Source: Streptomyces asiaticus (GTDB taxonomy: Bacteria > Actinomycetota > Actinomycetes > Streptomycetales > Streptomycetaceae). From it: DNA of 64,000 bases. Location of the stretch: contig NZ_JAGSHX010000003.1 of assembly GCF_018138715.1 (NCBI RefSeq), positions 53,990 through 117,989 on the forward strand, written 5' to 3'. The notes below the pieces were generated by a model. That model did no database searches and was not told where the DNA came from. It was given only the letters and a program-made list of their open reading frames with translations. A program made the position numbers and the translations under genes. Positions 25,495 through 34,143 of the stretch are shown here, piece after piece (within the stretch, counting starts at the first letter, position 1; each line of letters starts with the position of its first letter).

Positions 25495-26165
25495 GACGCT
25501 GAGCGGTTTCGAGCAGCAAGACGGCAGCGCGGGCACGGCCGTCCTTCGTGATCACTGACCGTAGAGACTCCATGATCACGTGGACCCGTGCCTGCTCCGC
25601 ATCCTCCCCCACACCCGATGGAGTCGGCCAGGGTCGGCAGGTCCAGTTGCGAGGCGGCCCAGTACAGCGCGCCGATGATGTCGTGCAGCTGGGCGCAGGT
25701 GAAATCGTGCAGATGCCCGGGAGCGGCATCGGAAGTCCAGATGGATAGCCCGTCGGGGCGCATGATCGCCTGGATGTTCGCGCCGAAGTCGCGGTGCTTG
25801 CCGGAGTACCAGGCGTCGATCTGCTCGCCTTTGACGCTGCCGGTCGCCTCCGCGAGGCGGTCGATGGCGAACAGTTTTCCGTCCAGGATCACGTGAGACC
25901 AGCCGTCGGCGGCCACCCGCTGCAGCGCGGTGTGTAGGTCCGGGGCCTGGGCAGAGAGGACTGCGATGGCTTCGGCGATGTAGCGGTAGGCGGCGGCCCT
26001 CGATACGGCGAAGCCAGTGCCGAGCAGGGTCTTGTCCTCGCCTTTGCGGAACCAGACCAGCACCATCCGCGCCTGGCGGAAGCAGTTCAACGCCCTGGTG
26101 CCTCTGGCCGACAGCCGGCTCCACCAGCACCAAGGCCAGCAGATCGCGCTGACCAGGTACGAGGC
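25495..26165 (-). mobile_element. Composite transposase remnants (IS5-type end joined to a DDE_4-type transposase)
   Basis: At 25505-25572 is a near copy of the 5' end of the IS5-type element at 23200-23250. From about 25600 to 26165 the minus strand encodes GTRALNCFRQARMVLVWFRK, GFAVSRAAAYRYIAEAIAVL, VILDGKLFAIDRLAEATGSV and DAAPGHLHDFTCAQLHDIIG, a transposase of the small DDE type that ends abruptly at the junction. The C-terminal half is lost. Immediately left of 26295 the plus strand shows an unrecognised fragment YGDKLYPAQPTLKAGSVDHL. Confidence 0.7.
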
Positions 26166-26294
26166 GGTCAACTTCTTCGAAGTTCTGTCTGCGCTATGGC
26201 GACAAGCTGTATCCGGCGCAGCCGACGCTGAAGGCGGGATCGGTCGACCACCTCTCGAAGGTGACCCGCGAGATGATCGTGTTCGCACGCATCC

Positions 26295-27362
26295 TCAGTT
26301 CTGCGAGCGCGAAGCGTGACGGTCCTTACTAAGGGTTATGGCTGCCTGTGTTGCGCCGTTCACGCCCCCGGCCAGTTGGTCGCCGAGTTCAGTGCGACGG
26401 TAGACCACGCGGCGGCCGACTCGTGTACCGACTACCAGTTCCGCCTCACGCAGCACGGCCAGGTGACCGCCGATCGTGCCGAGCGACTGATCCAGTTGCG
26501 CGGCGAGTTCGGTGCTGGTCGCCGGGTGTTCCAGTTCCCGCAGAATCGTGGCGCGGCCTGGGCCGAGCAAGCGGGCGAGCGCGCGGGCAGTACGGCCCCG
26601 GCTGGCCATCTCACCGGCACCGCGTGCCGGATAGACGAGGGCGTGTGGGCCTGTCGGCCCTTTGCACAGCCAGCTCCCGCGTTGTTTGGTGACCGGGACG
26701 AAGAGCATGCCGTCGGCGCCGACGATGCGGTCCGGCCCTGGGCGGTCACTGAAGCGGATCGCGTCTGTGCCCACCCAGGCGCTACGACGGCTCATCTGCT
26801 GCAGGGCGCGTGGCCAACCGTAGGCAGCGAGGAGGCCCGCGCGGTAGGTGACGTCGCGTTCGAGCAGCGCCCGGCGCCGCGGCCAGTCGGCGGCGAGGTG
26901 GTCACGCCAGACGTCGTGGAACAGTTCGGCCGTGCGGGTCGACCAGTCGCGCCCGGAGAGCCAGGTCAGATCGTGGTCCTTCCAGCTGTGAGCCACCGCC
27001 TGCTCCAGGCCGTGTCGTACCGTCTCGTCCGGTATCAGCACGACTCCGGCGAGTTCGGACTCCAGTGTGGTGCCCATGCCACCCATCGGCGGCAGCGTGA
27101 GGTGGTCGGGGAGGTACTTCGTCGAGCCGATGAGCCGGACCAGGCCCTTGGCGAAGGGGTCCGCGTTCAGCCGGGCACGGAACACCGCCTGGTGGCGGCC
27201 GTGCCAGGCGGACAGCCACGGGTCCGTACCCGGCCGGCTGAGGACGATCATCGAGCCCAGCGTCTCCGCGAGCGGCGACAGGGCGAAGCGAGATCGGGAC
27301 AGGGCCACCGAGTCCAAGCGCAGCAGCACCATCGGTCCGTCGGCCCCTTCCCCATGGCTCAT
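26295..27362 (-). CDS. ArsR-type winged-helix regulator with long N-terminal domain
   Basis: A 355-residue protein. The N-terminal 250 residues (start MSHGEGADGPMVLLRLDSVA) match the long DUF5937-like domain found before ArsR helices in actinobacteria. The C-terminal winged helix is LARLLGPGRATILRELEHPA, TSTELAAQLDQSLGTIGGHL, AVLREAELVVGTRVGRRVVY. No metal-binding cysteine pair is visible, so it may sense an organic ligand. It is divergent, by 58 bp, from an MFS pump, the typical arrangement for these regulators. The ATG at 27362 has only a weak ribosome site. Confidence 0.85.
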   Translation of the reverse strand: MSHGEGADGPMVLLRLDSVALSRSRFALSPLAETLGSMIVLSRPGTDPWLSAWHGRHQAVFRARLNADPFAKGLVRLIGSTKYLPDHLTLPPMGGMGTTLESELAGVVLIPDETVRHGLEQAVAHSWKDHDLTWLSGRDWSTRTAELFHDVWRDHLAADWPRRRALLERDVTYRAGLLAAYGWPRALQQMSRRSAWVGTDAIRFSDRPGPDRIVGADGMLFVPVTKQRGSWLCKGPTGPHALVYPARGAGEMASRGRTARALARLLGPGRATILRELEHPATSTELAAQLDQSLGTIGGHLAVLREAELVVGTRVGRRVVYRRTELGDQLAGGVNGATQAAITLSKDRHASRSQN

Positions 27363-27420
27363 CTTTCGCCCTCTGCCGAAACGATAGTGCCCGCCTGCAC
27401 CGGTCCCGCAGACTCCAGCG

Positions 27421-28746
27421 GTGCTTCCTCCTCTTCTTCGGCAGACAGACTTCCGCTGGTTCTTCACCGGACAGCTTGTGTCGCTGCTCGGCAGTTCCAT
27501 GGCCCCCGTCGCGCTGTCCCTCGCGGTGCTCAACGCGTCGGGCCGGGCTGACGACCTCGGTGTAGTGGTAGCCGCGCGCATGGTGCCGCTGCTCGTCTTC
27601 CTCCTTATCGGGGGCGCCACCGCCGACCGCCTGCCACGGCGGACCGTCCTGGTAACCGCCAACTTCGGCTCCGCGCTCACCCAGGGCTGTGTCGCCGCAG
27701 TCCTGCTGACCGATCACTACTCACGGCCCGTGGTGGCCGGGCTGGAGTTCCTCAACGGCGTGCTCGCCGCATTCACCACGCCCGCGCTGCGCGGACTGGT
27801 CCCGGAGCTGGTCGCCAAGGGCGAACTGCGGCAGGCCAACTCGCTGCTGGCCTCCGTGCGCAACGGCACCAAGGTCTTCGGGCCGAGCATCTCAGGGCTG
27901 CTGGTTGTCACGGTCGGCGGCGGACCGGCCATCGGCTTCGACGCGCTGACGTACCTGCTGGCTGCCGGCTGCCTCGCCCGGCTCCCCGCCGCCGTGGGGG
28001 CCACCGTCCCCGCGGCATGCCGAGTCACGCTCCGGCGCGACCTGCGCGAGGGATGGGCGCAGTTCCGAGGAACCCCCTGGGTCTGGTCTGTCACTCTCTC
28101 CTTCTGCGCGATCAACCTCGTGCAGACCGGTACCTGGCAGGTCCTCGGCCCGGAACTCACCAAACAGCTCAGCGGCGAGGCAACGTGGGGCTTCCTGCTC
28201 AGCGCCCGAGGTCTCGGCATGCTGCTGATGAGCACGTTGATCTACCGGCTCACGGTCCGGCACCTGCTCCGCGCCGGCCAGCTCGCCTGCGCCCTCGGCG
28301 CTCTCCCGCTACTCGCGATCGGCGCGCAGTTGCCTACGCCATGGCTGATCACCGCCGCCTTCGTGGCAGGGCTCGGCACCTCGCTGACGGGGACCGCCTG
28401 GGAGACCTCCCTGCAGGAGCACATCCGACCCCGTGTCCTCTCCCGCGTCGCGGCCTACGACGCCCTGCTCTCCTCCATCTCCAATCCCATCGGCCAGCTC
28501 TCCGTCGGCCCGCTCGCGCACGCCTTCGGTGGCTTCCACGTGGCGACCAGCGCCGCCCTCTGCTACGCAGCCGCGGCCCTGCTCCCCCTGGCCTATCCGT
28601 CCGTCCGCCGACTGCCACACGCCCAGACCGAGGTGCCCACGGAGGCCGAGGCGCAGGCCGAAGGGCAGGCGGAGGCGCCGCGCGGCGGCTCGCCGCAACC
28701 GCCCAGGCAGGCCGGGACGCCGGGCCCGAAGGAGGCCCGGCAGTAA
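27421..28746 (+). CDS. MFS transporter
   Basis: A 441-residue membrane protein with about twelve hydrophobic helices, the first being FFTGQLVSLLGSSMAPVALS, and the loop 2-3 motif GGATADRLPRRTVLVTANFG. This belongs to the MFS_3 type that includes enterobactin exporters and macrolide pumps. It ends with a long hydrophilic tail rich in Glu, Ala and Pro. The GTG start lacks a clear Shine-Dalgarno, so a short leader is possible. It is divergent from the ArsR-type regulator, which is the likely controller. Substrate is unknown, efflux is most likely. Confidence 0.88.
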   Translation: MLPPLLRQTDFRWFFTGQLVSLLGSSMAPVALSLAVLNASGRADDLGVVVAARMVPLLVFLLIGGATADRLPRRTVLVTANFGSALTQGCVAAVLLTDHYSRPVVAGLEFLNGVLAAFTTPALRGLVPELVAKGELRQANSLLASVRNGTKVFGPSISGLLVVTVGGGPAIGFDALTYLLAAGCLARLPAAVGATVPAACRVTLRRDLREGWAQFRGTPWVWSVTLSFCAINLVQTGTWQVLGPELTKQLSGEATWGFLLSARGLGMLLMSTLIYRLTVRHLLRAGQLACALGALPLLAIGAQLPTPWLITAAFVAGLGTSLTGTAWETSLQEHIRPRVLSRVAAYDALLSSISNPIGQLSVGPLAHAFGGFHVATSAALCYAAAALLPLAYPSVRRLPHAQTEVPTEAEAQAEGQAEAPRGGSPQPPRQAGTPGPKEARQ

Positions 28747-28879
28747 CGAGCAGCCATTGGACTGAAGTCCTGCACGCGCAACCGGGCCTGCAGGGACCCC
28801 GGCGACAACCGCGGAATCCAGGGGCTGCCGAGTGGTGCGGTTCCGGAGAATCCGGGGCACACCCGCCCACAGGTTCGGC

Positions 28880-29168
28880 AGCTGCTGTTCGCTGCGGATC
28901 TCCTCCGCCACACCGTCCATGCCGGGTAGCCGTCGGAGTCGAGCAGGTATCCGGTTCGGACGGCAACCTCGCGCCACGGTGCCCATTCCGGGTCCTCGAC
29001 GAGGATCGCGGCGATGCCACCCGGCAGCACCTGCAAGCCGGCTAACTGCGGCAGGACCCGGATCCGCCACTCCCGCCCGTGCAGCCAGTCCGAGGCTCCG
29101 GCCTCGGTCAGTGCGGCGAACCTGCGCAAGGAGCGAATTCGGCACCGTACGCCGCACGGAGTGGACAT
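28880..29168 (-). other. Unrecognised protein fragment, with spacer to 28747
   Basis: The minus frame reads HGREWRIRVLPQLAGLQVLP, GGIAAILVEDPEWAPWREVA and VRTGYLLDSDGYPAWTVWRR. Its tryptophan-rich, protein-like composition suggests a fragment of a real gene, but I do not recognise the family and no good start or end is seen. It touches the TetR gene stop. The bases 28747-28880 hold nothing I can identify. Confidence 0.35.
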
Positions 29169-29725
29169 CAGGTGCCGCGCCTGTGCAGTCCGGCGAGTGC
29201 CGCGTCAAGGATCGGCTGTCGGTATTCCGGGGTACCGGGGATCTTCGCGATGGCTACCACGAGATCGAGGATCTGGTCGAGGTCAAGGTCGCCGGCGATC
29301 TGTTGTGCGTCCTGGGCGGCGGAGAGCAGTGGCTGGCCGGCTGCGAGCATCCGGCCCCGGGTTTGGAAGACGGGATCGGTTGTGTTGGTGTGCTCAAGCA
29401 GCCCGAGGACGACCGGCCGCTTGGTGGTGACGTACTGAAAGAACCGGCGCAGCCAGGTCGTGAGCCGGTCCCCCGGGCTGTCACCCTCGACTGTCGCGGC
29501 GGCGGCGCAGACCTCATCGACCTCATCGACGAGTAGCGCCTCCAGGAGTGCGTGGCGGGTCGCGAAGTTGCGGTACAGGGTTGCCGGGCCGACCCCGGAT
29601 CTCCGGGCGATCTCGGCCATTGACGTCTCGGCTCCGGTGGCGGCGAACGCGATGCGTGCCGCTTCGAGGATCCGCTGGCGGTTGCGGGCCGCGTCGGCCC
29701 TTTTGGAGGGCGGATGGTCAGTCAT
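29168..29725 (-). CDS. TetR-family regulator
   Basis: A 185-residue TetR protein: RILEAARIAFAATGAETSMA, EIARRSGVGPATLYRNFATR as the DNA-binding domain, then a C-terminal domain of the SBP/AefR-like type with RLTTWLRRFFQYVTTKRPVV. It is divergent from an MFS pump, P450 and ferredoxin genes, 97 bp away, with an inverted repeat between. It probably represses them until a toxic compound or pathway product binds. Confidence 0.9.
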   Translation of the reverse strand: MTDHPPSKRADAARNRQRILEAARIAFAATGAETSMAEIARRSGVGPATLYRNFATRHALLEALLVDEVDEVCAAAATVEGDSPGDRLTTWLRRFFQYVTTKRPVVLGLLEHTNTTDPVFQTRGRMLAAGQPLLSAAQDAQQIAGDLDLDQILDLVVAIAKIPGTPEYRQPILDAALAGLHRRGT

Positions 29726-29746
29726 TCGAGTGTCCTTGCATAAGTG

Positions 29747-29801
29747 GATAGGGTCTCCGCATTATCTGGACACCCTCTCCGTTTCCATCGGAGACTCTAT
29801 C
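29747..29801. promoter_or_regulatory. Inverted repeats in the TetR/MFS intergenic region
   Basis: GATAGGGTCTCCG (29747-29759) and CGGAGACTCTATC (29789-29801) are inverted with one mismatch. A smaller pair, GGGTCTCC and GGACACCC, lies within. The region between the divergent starts is the expected operator. Confidence 0.55.
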
Positions 29802-29822
29802 GAATCTGTTCAAGGATCCGCC

Positions 29823-31331
29823 ATGAGCACAGTGAACACCCCCGGGCCGACGGTGATGACCGGCCCCTCACGTCCCGTTCACCGCCGGATGGTGCTGGCG
29901 ATCTGCTGTCTCAGCGTCGGCGTGACCGGCATCGACCTCAGCATCGTCAACGTGGCGCTCCCGTCGATAGCCAAGGACCTGCACGCCTCGGTCGGCAGCC
30001 TGCAGTGGACGGTCGACGCCTACTCCCTGGTCTTGGCCTGCCTGCTCGTGCTGTCCGGCTCCATGGCCGACCGCTTCGGCCGCAAGCGGATCTTCCAGCT
30101 CGGGCTGGCGCTGTTCTCCCTCAGTTCCCTCCTTTGCGGCCTGGCGCCCGGCGTCGGGTGGCTGATCGCCTTCCGTGGCCTGCAAGCGGTGGGCGGCTCG
30201 ATGCTCAACCCGGTCGCGATGTCGATCATCGTCAGCGTGTTCACCGACCGCCGGGAACGAGCAAGAGCGCTCGGCATGTGGGGATCGGCGATCGGGATCA
30301 CCATCGCGGCCGGGCCCGTGCTCGGAGGCCTTCTGGTCAGCGGCATCGACTGGCGATCGGTGTTCTGGGTCAATGTCCCGGTCGGGATCGCCGCCATCCT
30401 GCTCACCCGGAGATTCATCCCCGAGTCCAAGGCCGCCCGGGGCCGCGCGTTCGACCCGCCCGGCCAGGCGCTGATCATCGTCCTGTTCGCGTCGATCATC
30501 GCCGCGACGATCGAGGGCCCCCGCCACGGATGGGCAGACCCCTGGATCGTCGGGCTGATCGTACTCGCCGTCCTGGCCCTCATCGGGATACTCATCGTCG
30601 AGCCCCGGCGATCCGAGCCACTGATCGACCTGCGATTCTTCCGCAGCCCTCCGTTCTCCGGCGCGAACACGATCGCCGTCCTGATGTCGGCCGGTCTCGG
30701 CGGGTTCCTGTTCCTCAACACCCTCTACCTCCAGGACATCCGCCACTTCAGCCCCCGGCACGCCGGACTGATGATCATCCCGCTGGCCGTGGGCCAAGCC
30801 GTCGCCGCCAACCTCTCCGGGCGGCTTCTCGCTTCCCAGGGCGCCCGCCTCCCCCTCACGCTGGGCGGCGCGCTACTCGCCATCGGCGCCTTCCTTCTCG
30901 TCCCCCTGACCGCGCACACCGAGAGCGTCTACCTGCTGGCCGCCTACGCCACCTTCGGCCTCGGAGCGGGCATGTTCACCCCGCCGATCACCAACACCGC
31001 CGTCTCCGGACTGCCGCCCGACCAGGTCGGTGTCGCCGGCGCGCTCGCCGCCAGCGCACGCCAGTTCGGCGCCTCCATCGGCGTCGCCGTCACCGGCTCG
31101 ATCGTGGCCAGCACCGGCACCGGCTTCATCAACTCAAGCCACGCCGCCTGGGCCGTCCTCGGAGGCTGCGGACTCGTCGCGCTCGCGCTCGGCGTCATCT
31201 CCACCAGCAGCTGGGCCAAGGCCGCCGCCGCTCGCAACGGCCAGCGCCTCGCCACCGCACCGATCCCCGAATCCCAAGGCCACCCTCTGCCCAGCCCATC
31301 CGCAGACCCCACCGAAGCCAGGAACGAGTAA
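29823..31331 (+). CDS. MFS drug transporter, DHA2 (14-helix) type
   Basis: The 502-residue product has motif A SMADRFGRKRIFQLGLALFS, the antiporter motif GSAIGITIAAGPVLGGLLVS followed by WRSVFWVNVPVG, and about 14 hydrophobic segments. These are EmrB/QacA-type proton-coupled exporters. The start ATG has AAGGA upstream. It is transcribed away from the TetR gene and is followed after 68 bp by a P450 and ferredoxin, so the cassette may export the P450 product or a toxic substrate. Confidence 0.92.
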   Translation: MSTVNTPGPTVMTGPSRPVHRRMVLAICCLSVGVTGIDLSIVNVALPSIAKDLHASVGSLQWTVDAYSLVLACLLVLSGSMADRFGRKRIFQLGLALFSLSSLLCGLAPGVGWLIAFRGLQAVGGSMLNPVAMSIIVSVFTDRRERARALGMWGSAIGITIAAGPVLGGLLVSGIDWRSVFWVNVPVGIAAILLTRRFIPESKAARGRAFDPPGQALIIVLFASIIAATIEGPRHGWADPWIVGLIVLAVLALIGILIVEPRRSEPLIDLRFFRSPPFSGANTIAVLMSAGLGGFLFLNTLYLQDIRHFSPRHAGLMIIPLAVGQAVAANLSGRLLASQGARLPLTLGGALLAIGAFLLVPLTAHTESVYLLAAYATFGLGAGMFTPPITNTAVSGLPPDQVGVAGALAASARQFGASIGVAVTGSIVASTGTGFINSSHAAWAVLGGCGLVALALGVISTSSWAKAAAARNGQRLATAPIPESQGHPLPSPSADPTEARNE

Positions 31332-31399
31332 CGCAGCGCCACTCACGACCGATGACGCTGTTCCGCTCGGATTCGATCTTGAACGATGGAGGCTCCTCA

Positions 31400-32590
31400 A
31401 TGACCGCTCCCGCCCTGCAGACCACCCGCCGCTGCCCGTACGCGCCCCCGGAGCAGCACACCCGCATCCGGGACACCGATCCCGGGATCTCCCAAGTCAC
31501 CCTGCCCGGCGGCCAGGTCGCCTGGGCCCTGAGCCGACTCGAGCACATCCGAGCCATGCTCACGGACCCACGGTTCAGCTCCGACCGCCGGAATCCGAAC
31601 TTCCCCCGGTTCACCCGCGAGCGACCCGGCCGTCAACCACTCCTCCAGACGATGATCCAGTTGGACCCGCCCGAGCACGGCCCCGCACGCAAGGCCGTGG
31701 TCGGCGAGTTCACCGTGCGCCGCATGGCCGGCCTGCGCCCGCGCATCCAGGAGATCGTCGACGAACAGATCGACGCGATGCTGGCCGGGCCGCGCCCCGC
31801 CGACCTCGTGCAGGCCCTCTCCCTGCCGGTGCCGTCCCTGGTCATCTGCGAGCAACTCGGCGTGCCCTACCACGATCACGACTTCTTCCAGACCCGCAGT
31901 GCGACCCTGCTCAGCCGCGCCCTCACGGCCCAGGACAGGCAGCAGGCGCTCACGGGACTGCGCGACTACCTCAGGGATCTGATCGCCAAGAAGGCCGCCG
32001 AGCCGACCGACGATCTGCTGGGCCGTCAGCTCGCCCAGGGCAACGACCCCGAGGACGTCCTGTCGCTGGCCTTCCTGCTGCTGTTCGCCGGGCACGAGAC
32101 CACCGCCAACATGATCTCGCTCGGCGTGGTGACGCTGCTGGAGCGCCCGGAGGAACTGGCGGCGCTGCGCGAGGACCCGGCGCGTACTCTGCCCGCGATC
32201 GAGGAGTTGCTGCGGGTCTACACCATCGCCGAGTTCGCCAACGCCCGCGTCGCCGTCGCGGACGTGGAGATCGGCGGCGTGACCATCCGGGCCGGCGACC
32301 CCGTACTGGCGCTGAGCACCGCGGCGAACCACGACCCCTCGGCCTTCGACGAGGCGGACGAGATCAAGCTCGACCGGGGCGCCCGCAACCACGTCGCCTT
32401 CGGCTTCGGCATCCACCAGTGCCTCGGCCAGAACCTGGCCCGGATGGAGCTGCAGATCGTCTTCGACACGCTCTTCCGCCGGATTCCGACGCTGCGGCTG
32501 GCCACGCCCGCCGACAAGCTGCGCTACAAGGACGACGCCCTCATCTACGGCATCCACGAGGTACCCGTGACGTGGGAGGAGTCGGCATGA
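31400..32590 (+). CDS. Cytochrome P450, CYP105-like
   Basis: A 396-residue soluble P450. The I-helix is LLLFAGHETTANMISLG, the EXXR pair is Glu269/Arg272 in EELLR, and the heme loop FGFGIHQCLGQNLARM carries Cys341. The block PVPSLVICEQLGVPYHDHDF is typical of CYP105 enzymes of Streptomyces, which hydroxylate many small molecules. GGAGG lies eight bases before the ATG. The stop overlaps the start of the ferredoxin gene, its likely electron donor. It differs from the two EXXW P450 copies in keeping all canonical motifs. Confidence 0.93.
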   Translation: MTAPALQTTRRCPYAPPEQHTRIRDTDPGISQVTLPGGQVAWALSRLEHIRAMLTDPRFSSDRRNPNFPRFTRERPGRQPLLQTMIQLDPPEHGPARKAVVGEFTVRRMAGLRPRIQEIVDEQIDAMLAGPRPADLVQALSLPVPSLVICEQLGVPYHDHDFFQTRSATLLSRALTAQDRQQALTGLRDYLRDLIAKKAAEPTDDLLGRQLAQGNDPEDVLSLAFLLLFAGHETTANMISLGVVTLLERPEELAALREDPARTLPAIEELLRVYTIAEFANARVAVADVEIGGVTIRAGDPVLALSTAANHDPSAFDEADEIKLDRGARNHVAFGFGIHQCLGQNLARMELQIVFDTLFRRIPTLRLATPADKLRYKDDALIYGIHEVPVTWEESA

Positions 32591-32787
32591 CCAAAATCGT
32601 GGCGGATCTCGACCGGTGCGTCGGAGCGGGCCAGTGCGTCCTGACCGACCCCGAAGGGTTCGATCAGAGCGAGGAGGACGGCACGGTCGTCGTCCTCCAG
32701 GACACCCCGGCGGACGACGAGGCGCTGAAGCGGGCCCGGGGCGCCGTCGAGATCTGCCCGAGCCGGGCCCTGTCCCTAACGGAGTAG
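32587..32787 (+). CDS. 3Fe-4S ferredoxin, partner of the P450
   Basis: A 66-residue acidic protein, start MTKIVADLDRCVGAGQCVLT, with a C-X5-C pair and a later CP (EICPSRALSL). This is the single-cluster 3Fe-4S ferredoxin usually found downstream of CYP105 genes, which passes electrons from a ferredoxin reductase to the P450. The ATG overlaps the P450 stop (ATGA), showing translational coupling. Confidence 0.93.
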   Translation: MTKIVADLDRCVGAGQCVLTDPEGFDQSEEDGTVVVLQDTPADDEALKRARGAVEICPSRALSLTE

Positions 32788-32994
32788 CCGTCGGCGCGTC
32801 GCGCGATCATGGTGGTAGCCCCCGGCACCGCCCTGAGGACAGCGCATCGGTACGTCAGGGGGAAAGCCGGATGGGGCGATCCTCCCTCTGCTGGTGGGAT
32901 GGTTGCCGACCGTTGGCTCCGGGGGCGACACAGTCGCGGGCCACAGCCTGAGCAGTCTGTGAAGGCGTGCAACCTGAACAGAGAAGGGGTCGTC

Positions 32995-34143
32995 ATGCAT
33001 GGGTTAAGAAGGCGTCGGCGAGGCATGCTCGTCCTGACCAGCCTGGCTACAGCCGTCCTCGCCGCATCGACCGCGCCCACGGCGGCGGTGAAGCCGCGTC
33101 CGGCCTATCCGCTCCAACGGCAGGTGGAGGCGATCCACGACACCGGGGCGGTCGGTGTGCACGCCGAGGTGACGTCACCAGACGCACGCGACAGCGCGTA
33201 CGCCGGGACGGCCGCGATGAACACAAGGAGGCCGATGCCGCGGGACGGCAGGTTCCGGATCGGCAGTGCCACCAAGACCTTCACCGCCACGGTTGTGCTG
33301 CACCTCGTCGGCGAGGGGCGAATGTCCCTGGAGGACACCGTCGAGCAGTGGCTGCCTGGAGTGGTCCGGGGTAACGGCAACGACGGCGGCCAGATCACCG
33401 TGCGGCAGCTGCTGCAGCACACCAGCGGCATCCCTGATGTCGGGCCGGAGATATCCGCGTTGAACAGCGCGGACGGCTATCGGGCCGAGCGGTTTCGCAC
33501 GTACACCCCCGAGGAGCTGGTGGGTCTGGCGATGCGGCACCCTCCCAGGTTCTCCCCGGGCGCTGGCTGGTCCTACTCCAACACCAATTACATTCTCGCC
33601 GCGATGATCATCCACAAGGTCACCGGCCGGAGTTGGGCACGGGAGGTGAAGGACCTGATCATCCGCCCCCTGAACCTGAGGGACACCAGTACGCCCGGCG
33701 TCTTCCCGTCCATCCTGGGCCCGCACGCCCAGGGCTACGCCGCGTTCGGCACCGACACCGACATCGACGTCACGGAGCTCAATTCGAGTATGGCCGTCGG
33801 CTCCGGCTCGATCATCAGCACCGCGCACGACCTGAACCGGTTCTACGCCGCGCTGCTCGGCGGCCGTCTGCTGGCTCCGGCGCAGCTCGACGAGATGACG
33901 ACCACCATGCCCGCGTCCGAGCTGGGCGTGAGGTATGGACTCGGTCTGGCCGAGATCCCGTTGCCCTGCGGCGGCAGCTACTTCGGCCACCGGGGCGAGC
34001 TCCTCGGCTATGTCTCCTGGGGCGGCGCCACCCGAGACGGGACCCGGACCGCCGTAGTGTACGTCACCCGTGACGGCGGCCAGGACACCCAGCAGGCCAT
34101 GACCACACTCGTGGGTCAGGAACTGTGCCGGACGCGTTCTTAG
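32995..34143 (+). CDS. Secreted serine hydrolase (D-alanyl-D-alanine carboxypeptidase / class C beta-lactamase fold)
   Basis: The 382-residue protein has an Arg-rich signal peptide (MHGLRRRRRG then a hydrophobic segment to about residue 31). The catalytic motifs of the family are Ser91-x-x-Lys94 in GSATKTF, Tyr194-Ser-Asn in WSYSNTNY and His332-Arg-Gly in FGHRGELLG, as in the R61 DD-peptidase. It probably acts on peptidoglycan peptides or esters outside the cell. GAGAAGGGG precedes the ATG. The stop codon lies at the very edge of an IS701-type element, so the last residues may have been altered by the insertion. Confidence 0.88.
   Translation: MHGLRRRRRGMLVLTSLATAVLAASTAPTAAVKPRPAYPLQRQVEAIHDTGAVGVHAEVTSPDARDSAYAGTAAMNTRRPMPRDGRFRIGSATKTFTATVVLHLVGEGRMSLEDTVEQWLPGVVRGNGNDGGQITVRQLLQHTSGIPDVGPEISALNSADGYRAERFRTYTPEELVGLAMRHPPRFSPGAGWSYSNTNYILAAMIIHKVTGRSWAREVKDLIIRPLNLRDTSTPGVFPSILGPHAQGYAAFGTDTDIDVTELNSSMAVGSGSIISTAHDLNRFYAALLGGRLLAPAQLDEMTTTMPASELGVRYGLGLAEIPLPCGGSYFGHRGELLGYVSWGGATRDGTRTAVVYVTRDGGQDTQQAMTTLVGQELCRTRS

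Noticed and set aside
29744..31399. Arg/Pro-rich second frame through the DHA2 pump gene
   Set aside because: Composition typical of a shifted frame of a GC-rich gene; only its last part, from 31400, is the real P450.
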